A stretch of 64,000 nucleotides of DNA from Bactericera cockerelli (GCA_024516035.1 CM044956.1:5207583-5271582); one strand, 5' to 3'; shown: positions 10,301-19,009, counted from the stretch's first letter. Numbers and translations: made by a program. The notes: generated by a model from the letters alone, not told the origin.

Positions 10301-10320
10301 GGTTTTTTTTTTAAAGCGGT
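4330..10320. other. 6-kb homopolymer-smeared block, probably assembly artefact over capsid and polymerase genes
   Basis: The block consists almost entirely of runs of A, T and shorter runs of C and G (AAAAAA, TTTTTT, CCCC, GGGG) with hardly any ordinary mixed sequence and no credible frame. The change is gradual at both edges, and genuine Polinton coding sequence enters it from each side. Its length, about 6.0 kb, is what a double-jelly-roll major capsid gene plus the bulk of DNA polymerase B would need. I interpret it as a poor consensus or gap fill and not a biological low-complexity region. Small open frames inside it (for example near 6327, 8409, 9556 and 9790) are meaningless. Confidence 0.8.
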
Positions 10321-11147
10321 GGGGTTTAATTATGCATCATCTTCAAAAAAAAATACATTAACACTAGTGTGAGGATTTTGACACTCAAATGTTTTATGTT
10401 GTCAACACACATAGGCCATTTAAGATTATCCCAGTTGTACATATTCATATATGGTTCAAAGCTTTTTTTTGATTTAATCTTTTTAACATGTTTGGAGAGG
10501 ATGGCAATATATAAAACAAAAATCATCTCTATTTTTAAAATTTATTATTGATCGTGTCTTCTTAATTTGTTTGGGGAGTGGGATATATGAACTACCTTTA
10601 ATTGGTTGATAGACGGAATACCGTAGCTGAAGAGAATCAATAGAGCTCAAAGTCCACCACTACCTTGAACCTCAAAGTCTACCATTTCTCGTTTTAATTT
10701 ATCTACAATTTCAAACCATGTCTCCTCTAAATCAACACTTTTTGTTATAATAAAATTCTTTGTTTTAAAATTAAATTCTCTTTGAATATACAAATCACCA
10801 ATTTTTTTGTAATGACATATAAAATAAACATTAAATTTGAAACTATACCTTTCTTTTAATAATTCTGCTGTTTTGTCCAAAAAAAATTTTTTACAATACT
10901 TTCTTAAAAAAAGTTCAACATTCTTATACTTTGAATTTTTTATGTTATAAACAACTATACTGTTTTTTAATGCTGAAATCAATTTTTCACAGTTAGAATT
11001 CATTTTTAAATTTTCACATACATTAAAATGGTTTCTTTTTGAGAAATACAACTTACAATTCTTACAAAATTTCAATTTTCGTAACATTTCTCTGCAATTT
11101 ATTAACAGAAGAACTATGACTTTTAATATTAAGTTAATTAATTCCAC
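10320..11147 (-). pseudogene. Protein-primed DNA polymerase B, N-terminal part, frameshifted
   Basis: The minus-strand frame 11147-10647 begins with a zinc-finger-like Cys-x2-Cys … His-x3-Cys region (residues about 27-44), typical of Polinton polymerase N-termini, and ends at a conserved-looking VQGSG. The frame is then lost. Homologous-looking sequence (a SYIPLPK-type segment) continues in another frame around 10655-10560. At least two further shifts occur near 10500 and 10390 before the gene enters the corrupted block. No exonuclease or polymerase catalytic motif is therefore visible. The breaks cluster next to the bad block and may be errors. The gene would replicate the element from a terminal protein. 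Its first residues lie inside the tandem duplication described below, so the exact start is uncertain. Confidence 0.72.
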
Positions 11148-12110
11148 TCCAATTACTTTTTCATTTTCTTCAAAGATTTATAATGTTTCTTTTCGATTTT
11201 AGTGTCACTTGTTTTAACAGAAGCTTTAACTTTTTACACTTTTTACCTGTTACACTTTTTACTTCACGATTTGAATTATTCTTCTTCTTTACCCAATCTT
11301 CAACTGAAGAGTTGGATGATGAAAAAGTAGATGACGAGTGAGGTGTTGATCGGGATTGAGGTCTCCTCGTTCGGATCAGGAATCTTCCAAGACCCCTCTC
11401 CTCGTCCTCTTTCAGTTGGATGTACTCAACATCGATATTTGATATTATTTTCGATATTGGGATCAGCCTTTTGGTGATTAAGCCTTTCCCTATTGGATAA
11501 TTCCTTGTCTTCTCTAATATGAATGTACCCAACATCAGTGTTCAATATAGTTTTGACCATTAAAATTTAAAAATACTATTAAAATTTATTTCTAATAAAT
11601 AAGAACATGTCAAAGAAGAACTATGGCTTTTAATTAAAAATTAATTAATTCTACTTTAATTAAAAAAATATATTAAAATTATTGTTAATATTGGGAGTGT
11701 TCGCCATTAATTTAAATTTTATTATTTTTATGATATTATCATTTTTTCATTTTCTTTATAGATTTATAATGTTTCTTTTCAATTTTATTATCACTTGTTT
11801 TAACAGGAGCTTTAACTCCTGTTACACTTTTTACTTCACGATTCGAATTATTCTTCTTCTTTACCCAATCTTCAACTGAAGAGTTGGATGAAGAAGAAGA
11901 AGAAGCAGATGACGAGGGAGATGTTGATCGGGATCGCGGTCTTCTCATTCGGATCAAGAATCTTCCGAGATCCCTCTCCTCGTCTTCTTTGAGTTGGATG
12001 TACTCAACATCAATGTTCGAAATTATTTTTGATATTGGGATCAGCCGTTTGTTGATTAGGCCTTTCCCAATTGGGTACGGTAATGAGAAGATTATGCAAT
12101 CTTCTCCCTG
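11096..12110. repeat. Tandem segmental duplication containing the serine-rich gene
   Basis: The segments 11096-11540 and about 11600-12110 are alignable direct copies. Both carry an AGAAGAACTATG(A/G)CTTTTAAT motif (about 11106 and 11617), the TTTTTCATTTTCTT region and the serine-rich frame. The duplication includes the 3' flank of the gene and reaches into the DNA between it and the polymerase start. Copy 2 is the better preserved reading frame. Confidence 0.8.
11170..11535 (-). CDS. Serine-rich basic protein, copy 1 (C-terminus frameshifted)
   Basis: The product has 121 residues. A short conserved head (YPIGKGLITKRLIPISKII) is followed by an acidic-basic linker, an Arg/Ser segment (RPQSRSTPHSSS), a Ser-rich tract and a Lys-rich tail. 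It is closely related to the copy at 11739-12119. Compared with that copy, the last two dozen residues read in a different frame because of extra bases after the VTG codons; the ancestral Lys-rich ending survives in a neighbouring frame. I do not recognise a family. A nuclear, nucleic-acid-binding role is a guess from composition. Confidence 0.55.
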   Translation of the reverse strand: MLGTFILEKTRNYPIGKGLITKRLIPISKIISNIDVEYIQLKEDEERGLGRFLIRTRRPQSRSTPHSSSTFSSSNSSVEDWVKKKNNSNREVKSVTGKKCKKLKLLLKQVTLKSKRNIINL

Positions 12111-12119
12111 GCTAATTTT
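11739..12119 (-). CDS. Serine-rich basic protein, copy 2 (likely a downstream exon)
   Basis: The open frame spans exactly 127 codons including the stop. It has the same head (YPIGKGLINKRLIPISKII), linker, RPRSRSTSPSSS segment, long Ser run, DWVKKKN segment and Lys-rich ending as copy 1. There is no ATG at the start. The frame is preceded by TTCTAATTTCAG, a good 3' splice acceptor with a branch-point-like TTCTAAT, so I take 12119 as an exon start. The upstream exon could be the one at 15226-15325, whose alternative donor (AAG|GTTGGT) matches this phase; that link is speculative. The family is not recognised. Confidence 0.5.
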   Translation of the reverse strand, partial: KISQGEDCIIFSLPYPIGKGLINKRLIPISKIISNIDVEYIQLKEDEERDLGRFLIRMRRPRSRSTSPSSSASSSSSSNSSVEDWVKKKNNSNREVKSVTGVKAPVKTSDNKIEKKHYKSIKKMKK

Positions 12120-12161
12120 CTGAAATTAGAATTTAAACAGAACATTAAATTAAATTAATAT

Positions 12162-12283
12162 ACAAGGTGTCCAACAAAAATTCAGTTTTCGAAAAAAAAA
12201 AAAAAAAAAAAAAATAATAAAAAAAATAAAAAAAGTTTTTGAGTTCCTTGTGCATCGCTCGGTACAAATCGTTTGTTACTATA

Positions 12284-12352
<69 letters not shown>

Positions 12353-12750
12353 AAACATAATAAATAATAATAAAATCATCCTGTAATTTTTTTTATTTTT
12401 ATTATTATTATTTTTTTGTGTTCCTTGAGTTCCTTGTGCATTGCTCGGTACAAATAGTTCGTTACTATAAAAATAAAAAAAAAAATAAAAAAATAAAAAA
12501 TAAAAAAAAAAAAAAAAAAAAAAAATTTGTGTTCCTTGAGTTCCTTGTGCCTCGCTCGGTACAAATAGTTCGTTACTATAATTTTTTTTTTTCTTGTGTT
12601 CCTTGAGTTCCTTGTGCCTTGCTCGGTACAAATAGTTCGTTACTATATAAAAAAAAGAATTTTTTTTTTTTTTTTTTTTTTTTTTTTGTGTTCCTTGAGT
12701 TCCTTGTGCCTTGCTCGGTACAAATAGTTCGTTACTATATAAAAAAAAAG

Positions 12751-12796
<46 letters not shown>

Positions 12797-12848
12797 TGTT
12801 CCTTGAGTTCCTTGTGCCTTGCTCGGTACAAATAGTTCGTTACTATAT

Positions 12849-12885
<37 letters not shown>

Positions 12886-13097
12886 TGTTCCTTGTGCCTT
12901 GCTCGGTACAAATTAATAGTTCGTTACTATATAAAAAAAAGAATTTTTTTTTTTTTTTTTTTTTTTGTGTTCCTTGAGTTCCTTGTGCCTTGCTCGGTAC
13001 AAATAGTTCGTTACTATATAAAAAAAAAAGAATTTTTTTTTTTTTGTGTTCCTTGAGTTCCTTGTGCCTTGCTCGGTACAAATAGTTCGTTACTATA

Positions 13098-13153
<56 letters not shown>

Positions 13154-13215
13154 TGTTCCTTGAGTTCCTTGTGCCTTGCTCGGTACAAATAGTTCGTTAC
13201 TATATAAAAAAAAAG

Positions 13216-13264
<49 letters not shown>

Positions 13265-13314
13265 TGTTCCTTGAGTTCCTTGTGCCTCGCTCGGTACAAA
13301 TAGTTCGTTACTAT

Positions 13315-13359
<45 letters not shown>

Positions 13360-13362
13360 GGA
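12162..13362. repeat. Satellite array: 11 copies of a ~50-bp core separated by A/T runs
   Basis: The core reads TTCCTTGAGTTCCTTGTGCC followed by T(C/T)GCTCGGTACAAATAG and TTCGTTACTATA. Copies lie near 12241, 12420, 12535, 12599, 12690, 12795, 12884, 12968, 13046, 13154 and 13264. Consecutive cores are joined by A or T runs of roughly 10 to more than 50 bases, often AAAAAAAAGAA then T(n), so monomer length varies. The array sits inside the Polinton. The A/T runs are exactly where assembly length errors are likely. The long Lys-rich and Phe-rich open frames across it are spurious. Confidence 0.9.
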
Positions 13363-13564
13363 TGATAGAAATTGTATAATTAGGATGTACCCGAAACATG
13401 TTTATTTTTCAAAAACACTTTGAGTATTTAAGATGTTCAACTATAGTGAAACATTCTGTATCAAAAAAAATAATAATAATAATAATGAAAAAATAAACAT
13501 AAAATATAATAATAATAATTTTTTTATAAATTTATGTTAGAAAAAAATATATATATTTATGTTA
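13363..13564. other. AT-rich spacer with (TAA)n
   Basis: This is simple AT-rich sequence with TAATAATAATAATAATG-type runs. I see no gene or recognisable mobile element. Confidence 0.5.
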
Positions 13565-13847
13565 GCGGTCACCGTGGCAGAGTGAGTTAGCACACTAGGC
13601 ATTGCATGCATGGTGATCTGGGTTCGATCCCTAGCGGACCAGGATTTTTTCTGCTCTGTACTACAGCGGCTAACAGCCTGATAGTTAACACATTGAGCAC
13701 CGTAGTACCCCATGGAGGCTTTTTCTATATTATCAACTGGTACCTAAACCTACATGGGGGCTTTGAAATATGACTTCAGTTTATGTACACTAAGCCTCTA
13801 TGGGGGTGTTGTATCAATGTATTTCTTAAGAAGGAATTATTGCCGTG
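13565..13847 (+). mobile_element. tRNA-derived SINE (family A) and adjoining repeat unit
   Basis: The head reads GTCACCGTGGCAGAGTGAG, with an A-box-like TGGCAGAGTGA, and continues to a B-box-like GGTTCGATCCC near 13621. The downstream segment (TCTGCTCTGTACTACAGC … ATTGCCGTGG) recurs at 14330-14538, so the SINE plus its downstream unit was duplicated in tandem before a second SINE landed between the copies. Confidence 0.8.
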
Positions 13848-14233
13848 GAACAGAGCTATAACGTAGCCTCCGTGGCGTAATGGTTGTGACTACTGCCCGT
13901 AGTCCAGAGTTCCCGAGTTCAACTCCCGGCTGGTGCAGACTTTTCGATAAAAATTCTGTTCCATCCAAACACGTGAGGCTGTCATTACCGGCCCTACCCA
14001 TGCTGGGTGAGGTCAATGTGGGTAGCTGGTACGATTCCCAGCGAATGGAGGGTAAAACCCCCCGTCCTAATCCAGGACGTTAAATCAAATAGAATTGTTG
14101 GCGTTAGGAAGGGCATCCAGCCGTAAAAAATGTGCTAAAACCAATCAACCTCAACCATAAGGTTGAACAACATCGACCCTGCTTGAGCGGGATAAGACAG
14201 AGTAAAAGAAGAAGAAGAACAGAGCTATAACGT
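13848..14233 (+). mobile_element. tRNA-Gly-like SINE (family B) with 17-bp target duplication
   Basis: The SINE body (13865-14216) starts AGCCTCCGTGGCGTAATGG. It has a tRNA-like stem-loop whose anticodon position reads GCC, and a B box (GAGTTCAACTCCC). The non-tRNA body includes a GCTGGGTGAGGTCAATGTGG segment and the tail is (GAA)n. It is flanked by a perfect 17-bp duplication GAACAGAGCTATAACGT (13848-13864 and 14217-14233). This is the clearest retroposition footprint in the window and shows L1-type target-primed integration. Confidence 0.93.
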
Positions 14234-14608
14234 GATGGTCTTTGTTCTGAGCAATCTTATTAGCTGAGATAGGTGATTTTGAAAATTGACCAATTATGAA
14301 AGGTGACCTGGGTTCGATCCCCAGCGGACCAGGATTTTTTCTGCTCTGTACTACAGCGGCTAACAGCCTGATAGTTAACATGTTGAGCACCGTAGGACCT
14401 CATGGAGGCTTTTTCTATATTATCAACTGGTACCTAAACCTACATGGGGGCTTTGAAATATGACTTCAGTTTATGTACACTAAGCCTTATGGGAGTGCTG
14501 TATCAATGTATTTCTTAAGAAGGAATTATTGCCGTGGAACAGAGCTATAACGTAATGGTCTTGTTTCTGAGCAATCTTATTAGCTGAGATAGGTGATTTT
14601 GAAAATTA
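14234..14608 (+). repeat. Second copy of the SINE-A-containing tandem unit
   Basis: Sequence 14308-14556 repeats 13620-13864 with few differences. The following TAATGGTC … TAGGTGATTTTGAAAATT block (14557-14608) repeats 14231-14288. Removing the family-B SINE restores a clean direct repeat, so the duplication predates that insertion. Confidence 0.8.
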
Positions 14609-15130
14609 GTAGTCACCGTGGCAGAGTGAGTTAGCGCATTAGGCATTGCACGCACAGTGACCTGGGTTTGATCCTCAGCGGGCCAGGATTTTTTCTGCTC
14701 TGTACTTGAGTGTTCAGGGTCCACTCATACCTCGTGAGGAAAAATGAGTAGCTGCTTTAATGTTAGCAGTGACCAGTGGTGGAATTATAGGCAAAAATAA
14801 GATATTGGGATATTAAAGATATTGTACGGTATTAGTGGACTGTATAACTAAAACTAAAAAAGTAAAGACAAACTCGCGAAAATTAATGGGCAATTTATTG
14901 CGACGAGATGAATGAATATATTTTGGAAAGAAAAGCACACTACTACAAGGAAAAAAATCCTAACCTAACATTTTACAATACAAACAATGAACCTAGAATT
15001 TGTAGCACATTGTATATACGAAATTGAATAGGCGTTTTTAATGAATACAATATTCAACAGATATAGAAAAGTCCTATAATTCTGTGCTACCCACTAAAAT
15101 TGTGATATAATAACACAAAGAAACACATTT
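14609..15130 (+). mobile_element. tRNA-derived SINE family A, longer copy
   Basis: It starts with GTAGTCACCGTGGCAGAGTG and has the B-box region GGGTTTGATCC. The characteristic body segments CCACTCATACCTCGTGAGG and GAAAAATGAGTAGCTGC follow. Its 3' part (CTGTGCTACCCACTAAAATT, near 15080-15110) is also found in the copy at 31412-31695. The middle carries extra sequence relative to that copy. Confidence 0.75.
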
Positions 15131-15225
15131 CTGGGTGAAATAGTAGTATACTCCACCCTTGTAAGAAATAAATAAATAAATAAATTTATTTATATATTTA
15201 TGTTATGAAAATAAATAAAACTCAC
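15131..15225. other. AT-rich spacer and (AAAT)n tract
   Basis: This contains an AAATAAATAAATAAAT microsatellite and AT-rich sequence. If the small minus-strand exon at 15226-15325 is real, this is the beginning of its intron. Confidence 0.4.
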
Positions 15226-15325
15226 CAACCTTTGATCCGACGAAGTTTTTCTTGATGAAGTATCCAATATTTGGTAGGTCCTGCTTTCCCTCAGGACGAA
15301 CTTGTAATTTAATTGAGGTAGACAT
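15226..15325 (-). CDS. Possible first coding exon (33 codons), unknown product
   Basis: A minus-strand ATG (15325) opens MSTSIKLQVRPEGKQDLPNI and continues about 13 further normal-looking residues. A consensus 5' splice donor (G|GTGAGT at 15225-15220) follows, with an alternative AAG|GTTGGT four bases earlier. The codon use and composition are unlike the surrounding AT-rich filler. It lies inside the Polinton, upstream on the same strand as the serine-rich frames, one of which (12119) starts at a good acceptor. I do not recognise the peptide. The splice link is a guess. Confidence 0.3.
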
Positions 15326-15657
15326 TTTCTACTTTTACTAGGTATTTATTTAAAATTGAAGTGATGTTTATTTAAAGTGATGTTTAAACTTGAAACACAA
15401 TCGTTAAACTGTGATTAAACATTACAATTCAGTCAGTATTTAAAGGAAAATTTGTATAGAGAAAATAGTCTTAAGAGTAATAATTGGAGGTTACGAGAGA
15501 TGGGGGGGACATTCCATTTCCTTAAAATTTATCGTTCACGGACAAAGTGTAGAGGTTCTCCATACAGGATGGTCATATTGCTAGGAAAATTTAGCATTAC
15601 AAATACCATGTTAATGATAAAATAAATTTAAAAATACAAGTTAAATTATTTCTACAA
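15326..15657. other. Unannotated Polinton interior
   Basis: AT-rich sequence with no recognisable gene or mobile element. It would hold the promoter of the possible exon at 15226-15325 if that exon is real. Confidence 0.4.
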
Positions 15658-15875
15658 ATCTTAATATATAAATGTCAAAGTCATGACTGACTGACTGACT
15701 GACTGATCATCACTGTTTCTCTGAACTGGTAAGTCCTAGGAAGCTGAAATTTGATAGGTAGCTTTGTCTTATAGTCTAGATGTGCAATAAGACAGGATTG
15801 TTCGAAATTCTCACTACAACACTTGCCATTGGTGAAAAAGAACTTTTTGCTTTCACAGCCATGCCTCGGTCCTCA
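15658..15875 (+). mobile_element. Dispersed non-autonomous repeat with (CTGA)n
   Basis: It begins TTAATATATAAATGTCAAAG followed by (CTGA)5. Then come AAGTCCTAGGAAGCTGAAAT, ATAGTCTAGATGTGCAATAA and CACAGCCATGCCTCGG. The same modules appear in reverse order and orientation at 30398-30648, so this is a mobile repeat. No coding capacity; superfamily not assigned. Confidence 0.75.
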
Positions 15876-16215
15876 AAGCGGGTGATGGCTTACCAGTTAA
15901 ACATAATGTTACATCCATATGTCACATCCATAAGTTCATCTTTAAGTTGATTATGTAAGGTATGTATCGTTCCTAAAAGGTATGAACTTGTCATCCGTCC
16001 TGTATCTACAGATTAATTGGCATATGCTTGTACAAAAATTTTTTGTCTGGAGCTCGGCCTCGGCTTGCCCCAGACAGTCAGATTAAGGTCAGATTGTACT
16101 TCTCTCCCGACGAATAAGAATGTAAATTTGTCAGACATGCCTCGGCTACAGATTAACCTTTTGATGGTTCTAATGCTTTCAAAGTTTTTTTTTCTTCAAC
16201 TATTTAAATTGTACC
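15876..16215. other. Spacer, no recognisable feature
   Basis: Mixed sequence with some similarity in wording to the preceding repeat (CTCGGCCTCGGCTTGCC near 16055). No gene is supported. Confidence 0.4.
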
Positions 16216-16480
16216 AGCCTCCATGACGTAATGGTTGTGACTAGTGACCGTAGTCTAGAGTTCTCGAGTTCAACTCCCGGCTGGGGCAGACTTTTCGAAA
16301 AAAAATCGAAAAAAAAATGTTCCATGCGATCATGTAAGGCTTGCATTTCTGACCCTACCCAGGCTGGGTGAGGTTAATGTGGGTAGCTGGTATGAGTCCC
16401 AGCGAATGGAGGGTAAAATCCCCGTCCCAATCCGGGACGTTAAATCAAATAGAATCGTTGGCGTTAGAAAGGACATCCAA
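16216..16480 (+). mobile_element. SINE family B, 3'-truncated
   Basis: It matches the 13865-14216 copy from the tRNA-Gly-like head (AGCCTCCATGACGTAATGG) through the GCTGGGTGAGGTTAATGTGG body to GGCGTTAGAAAGGACATCCA. It is cut off there by a different SINE fragment. Confidence 0.85.
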
Positions 16481-16650
16481 CGAGACCTGAGTCCATGGGT
16501 TCGAAACCCAGACAGAACATGCTAAGTTATATTCCCATTTGTGATTTTTACTACAGAATAACATGTCTTGGGCTCACTGCTGGAATAATTGAACTTTAAA
16601 TAGTCCTAATCGGACAGTATAAATAAGACGATATTATTATTATTATATTA
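16481..16650 (+). mobile_element. SINE family C fragment
   Basis: This has the 3' half of a tRNA-like region (GGGTTCGAAACCC) and the family-C body (ATGTCTTGGGCTCACTGCTG, then GTCCTAATCGGACAGTATAA). It ends in (ATT)n. The tRNA 5' half is missing at the junction with SINE B, so the two are chimeric by recombination or template switching. Confidence 0.8.
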
Positions 16651-17167
16651 GTAATTCCATTAGTAATGTGCGAGTATTTTTATATTAGTAAGTAGATTTG
16701 TTACAATTATTACTGCTTTTAAGTAAAACCAGTTTAGGGGAAATTGAATTTTTTCCCTTTATCCAGAGCTGTTAAACTAAAACATATAATTTTTACTGAA
16801 AAGAAAAAACATACAGTTAGGGGTTAAGAACAACTTTTTTCAAATAACGTTTAATTGCAATGTGCATTTCAGCAAAAACAGGATCTTGCCATTTTTGAAA
16901 GTTTATTCAATAGCCTTAACAACAACTAACAACCTGCTTGCATTGAAAATCATGGTTTCACCTTAATTATTTATTGCTGATCTGTCTGTCTCGGTAACAT
17001 TATTGCTTAAGATTGTAACCTTATTTGATATTTACTTTCAAATAAAAAAGCTATAAAAATATCCTTCACAGAAACTGTAAAAATAAGAAGGCTATAAAAA
17101 TAGAGGCTGGTTTGAGGTAATATTTGTAAAGATATTTATTTCCCATGGGTAAATTATAGTAATAATA
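16651..17167. other. AT-rich spacer, no recognisable feature
   Basis: No coding potential or repeat family was recognised in this part of the Polinton. Confidence 0.4.
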
Positions 17168-17365
17168 ATGCTGGGTGAGGTTAATGTGGGTAGCTGGTAT
17201 GATTTTTAACGAATGAAGGGTAAAACCCTCGTCCTTATCCAAGACGTTAAATCAAATAGAATCGTTGGCGTTAGGAAGGGTATCGAACCTTCAAAAATGT
17301 GTCAAACCAACCAACCTCAACCATGAGGTTGAACAATGTCGATCCTGCTCAGGCAGTGTAATGGT
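17168..17365 (+). mobile_element. SINE family B, 5'-truncated
   Basis: It begins in the body at ATGCTGGGTGAGGTTAATGT and runs to GAACAATGTCGATCCTGCTC. There is no tRNA-like head. 5' truncation is usual for incomplete retroposition. Confidence 0.8.
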
Positions 17366-17921
17366 CTACAGATTTGTTAGCTAAAATATCTGTAGATTTA
17401 CTCTTGTAGAAATTTACTGTAAAAGTCTTTTCACAATTTTGTGGGTAATGCAGCATTACTAAGAACCTCCTTTACTTTTTGAATTCTATTACATTAATTT
17501 CTTTTACTCTGGTAATGTGACCAATGGTTGTTACTAATTCAAGTAATTTCCTCATGAGGTATGAGTGAACTATTTAGATTAATATAGCTCAAATGCTTGT
17601 AGAATAACTCTTATATAAATTGTAGTAGAGAAAATATTTATGTATTATAAATAATTAATATTAAATCATTAATCCATAACAGAAGCAAAGATGATACATA
17701 ATTATTTTGAATAAACTAATCATGGTCGGTTAAATTTTGACACATACTGTATCGAGTCAGTGGACCACTTCTGGTTTTTTTCCAAACAACTTTCGAGATA
17801 TCTTTGGTATAATAACTGCAACCAAAAATATATTCGCTTTAGTCTGCGAGTAGAGTTCGACCAATTTTGAAACCAATTTTTTAACTTTCAAGTGTTACGT
17901 TGTTAGGTCAGTTACGCGAAA
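17366..17921. other. AT-rich upstream region of the 247-residue gene
   Basis: No gene is seen. It contains weakly repeat-like sequence (TTCCTCATGAGGTATGAGTG near 17550 resembles the reverse of SINE A) and the presumptive promoter of the gene starting at 17922. No clear TATA box is evident close to the start. Confidence 0.4.
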
Positions 17922-18665
17922 ATGAGTGAAAATTCGAGAAATCCATCAGCTAAAAAAACTTGTATTGTTCGACCAACTCCTAGACATCTGAGTTCTACAG
18001 CTTTGTCGAACAATCGGTTACGGACAGCGATCTCGCTAATTCGTGACAATTTAACACTGCTTCGGGAAAGTTTATCCGAAGCACAAATTTTACAATTATA
18101 CCGCGGCGAAAATTTTCAAAGTCATACTGAAGTGGCGGATTCACCTGTGTCTGATGAAATCGAAAATCAAAATTCCCCCATTTCATCAGACACAGATTCT
18201 GATGAAACACACCTTTCAGAGTTGTATGGGGTTGAAAATTTCAACATAAATATTTTAGGGTCTGATGTTCCAAATCAGGGTCTTCTCGAATTTGAAACAT
18301 CACCGGGGGGAGATGTTCCAAATTCCCCTGTGATTGGAATGTTACCACATGATTTCAATTCTTTTACCGGTTCACACGTCTTTGAACCTGATAATCATGT
18401 GTATGTGACTCCAATTCATAGATCTCCTATGCTTGGAGAAACATCACGCGATTGGAGTTCTTCTACTCCTCCACTAGTCTTTGAACCTAATAATCATGTT
18501 GATCCAACTCATGATTCTTCCATGTTTGGAACAACACCAGATTGGGGTTCTTTTACTAGTGAAGGAGACGTGTTCGAACTGTTTTCTCCCCCAATTCCAC
18601 AAGATGATTTGGAAATTTTCGAGTCATCATCTATCATTATTATATCTTCCGACGAGGAAGATTAG
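17922..18665 (+). CDS. Acidic Polinton terminal gene with C-terminal SUMO-interacting-like motif, unknown
   Basis: The product has 247 residues in an intact frame with a good start context (GAAAATGAG). Residues 20-65 are mixed-charge and helix-prone. The rest is acidic and rich in Ser/Pro/Thr. It contains three degenerate repeats around VFEP/VFEL (near residues 149, 182 and 220), with two FEP(D/N)NHV segments. The last 12 residues, SSIIIISSDEED, match a SUMO-interacting motif: a hydrophobic I/V core flanked by serines and acids. Such motifs occur in viral regulators of nuclear bodies, but the role here is inferred from the motif alone. The gene lies just inside the right TIR and points outward, with an AATAAA at 18935. 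I recognise no family. It lacks the frame damage seen in other genes of the element. Confidence 0.7.
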   Translation: MSENSRNPSAKKTCIVRPTPRHLSSTALSNNRLRTAISLIRDNLTLLRESLSEAQILQLYRGENFQSHTEVADSPVSDEIENQNSPISSDTDSDETHLSELYGVENFNINILGSDVPNQGLLEFETSPGGDVPNSPVIGMLPHDFNSFTGSHVFEPDNHVYVTPIHRSPMLGETSRDWSSSTPPLVFEPNNHVDPTHDSSMFGTTPDWGSFTSEGDVFELFSPPIPQDDLEIFESSSIIIISSDEED

Positions 18666-18891
18666 ATTTTTTTTTTTTTTTTTTTTTTTTTCACGATCGA
18701 TTAGACCTCCGCGCTTTCTATTGCTCACGCTTAGACTTCCGCGTTTTTAGTTCAGTAATATTGATCCTGTAAATGGTAAGTTTTGTATAATTAATATTTC
18801 ATATTACACTACTGATAGTTTTTGTTTTAAGTCATCCACTAAAAGTTTATTTTTGTACTACGAGTGTTGACAAATAATAAGAGTTTTCACC

Positions 18892-18949
18892 CTTAATATA
18901 TGTCAAACAAGATAGTGCTGGAATATTCTTGTGGAATAAAATTGAGTTG

Positions 18950-19009
<60 letters not shown>

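Noticed and set aside
12182..13399. 405-codon minus-strand frame and several 60-145-codon frames across the satellite
   Set aside because: They are translations of A/T runs and of the repeated core; composition is Lys or Phe runs with a recurring peptide, and length depends on run lengths.
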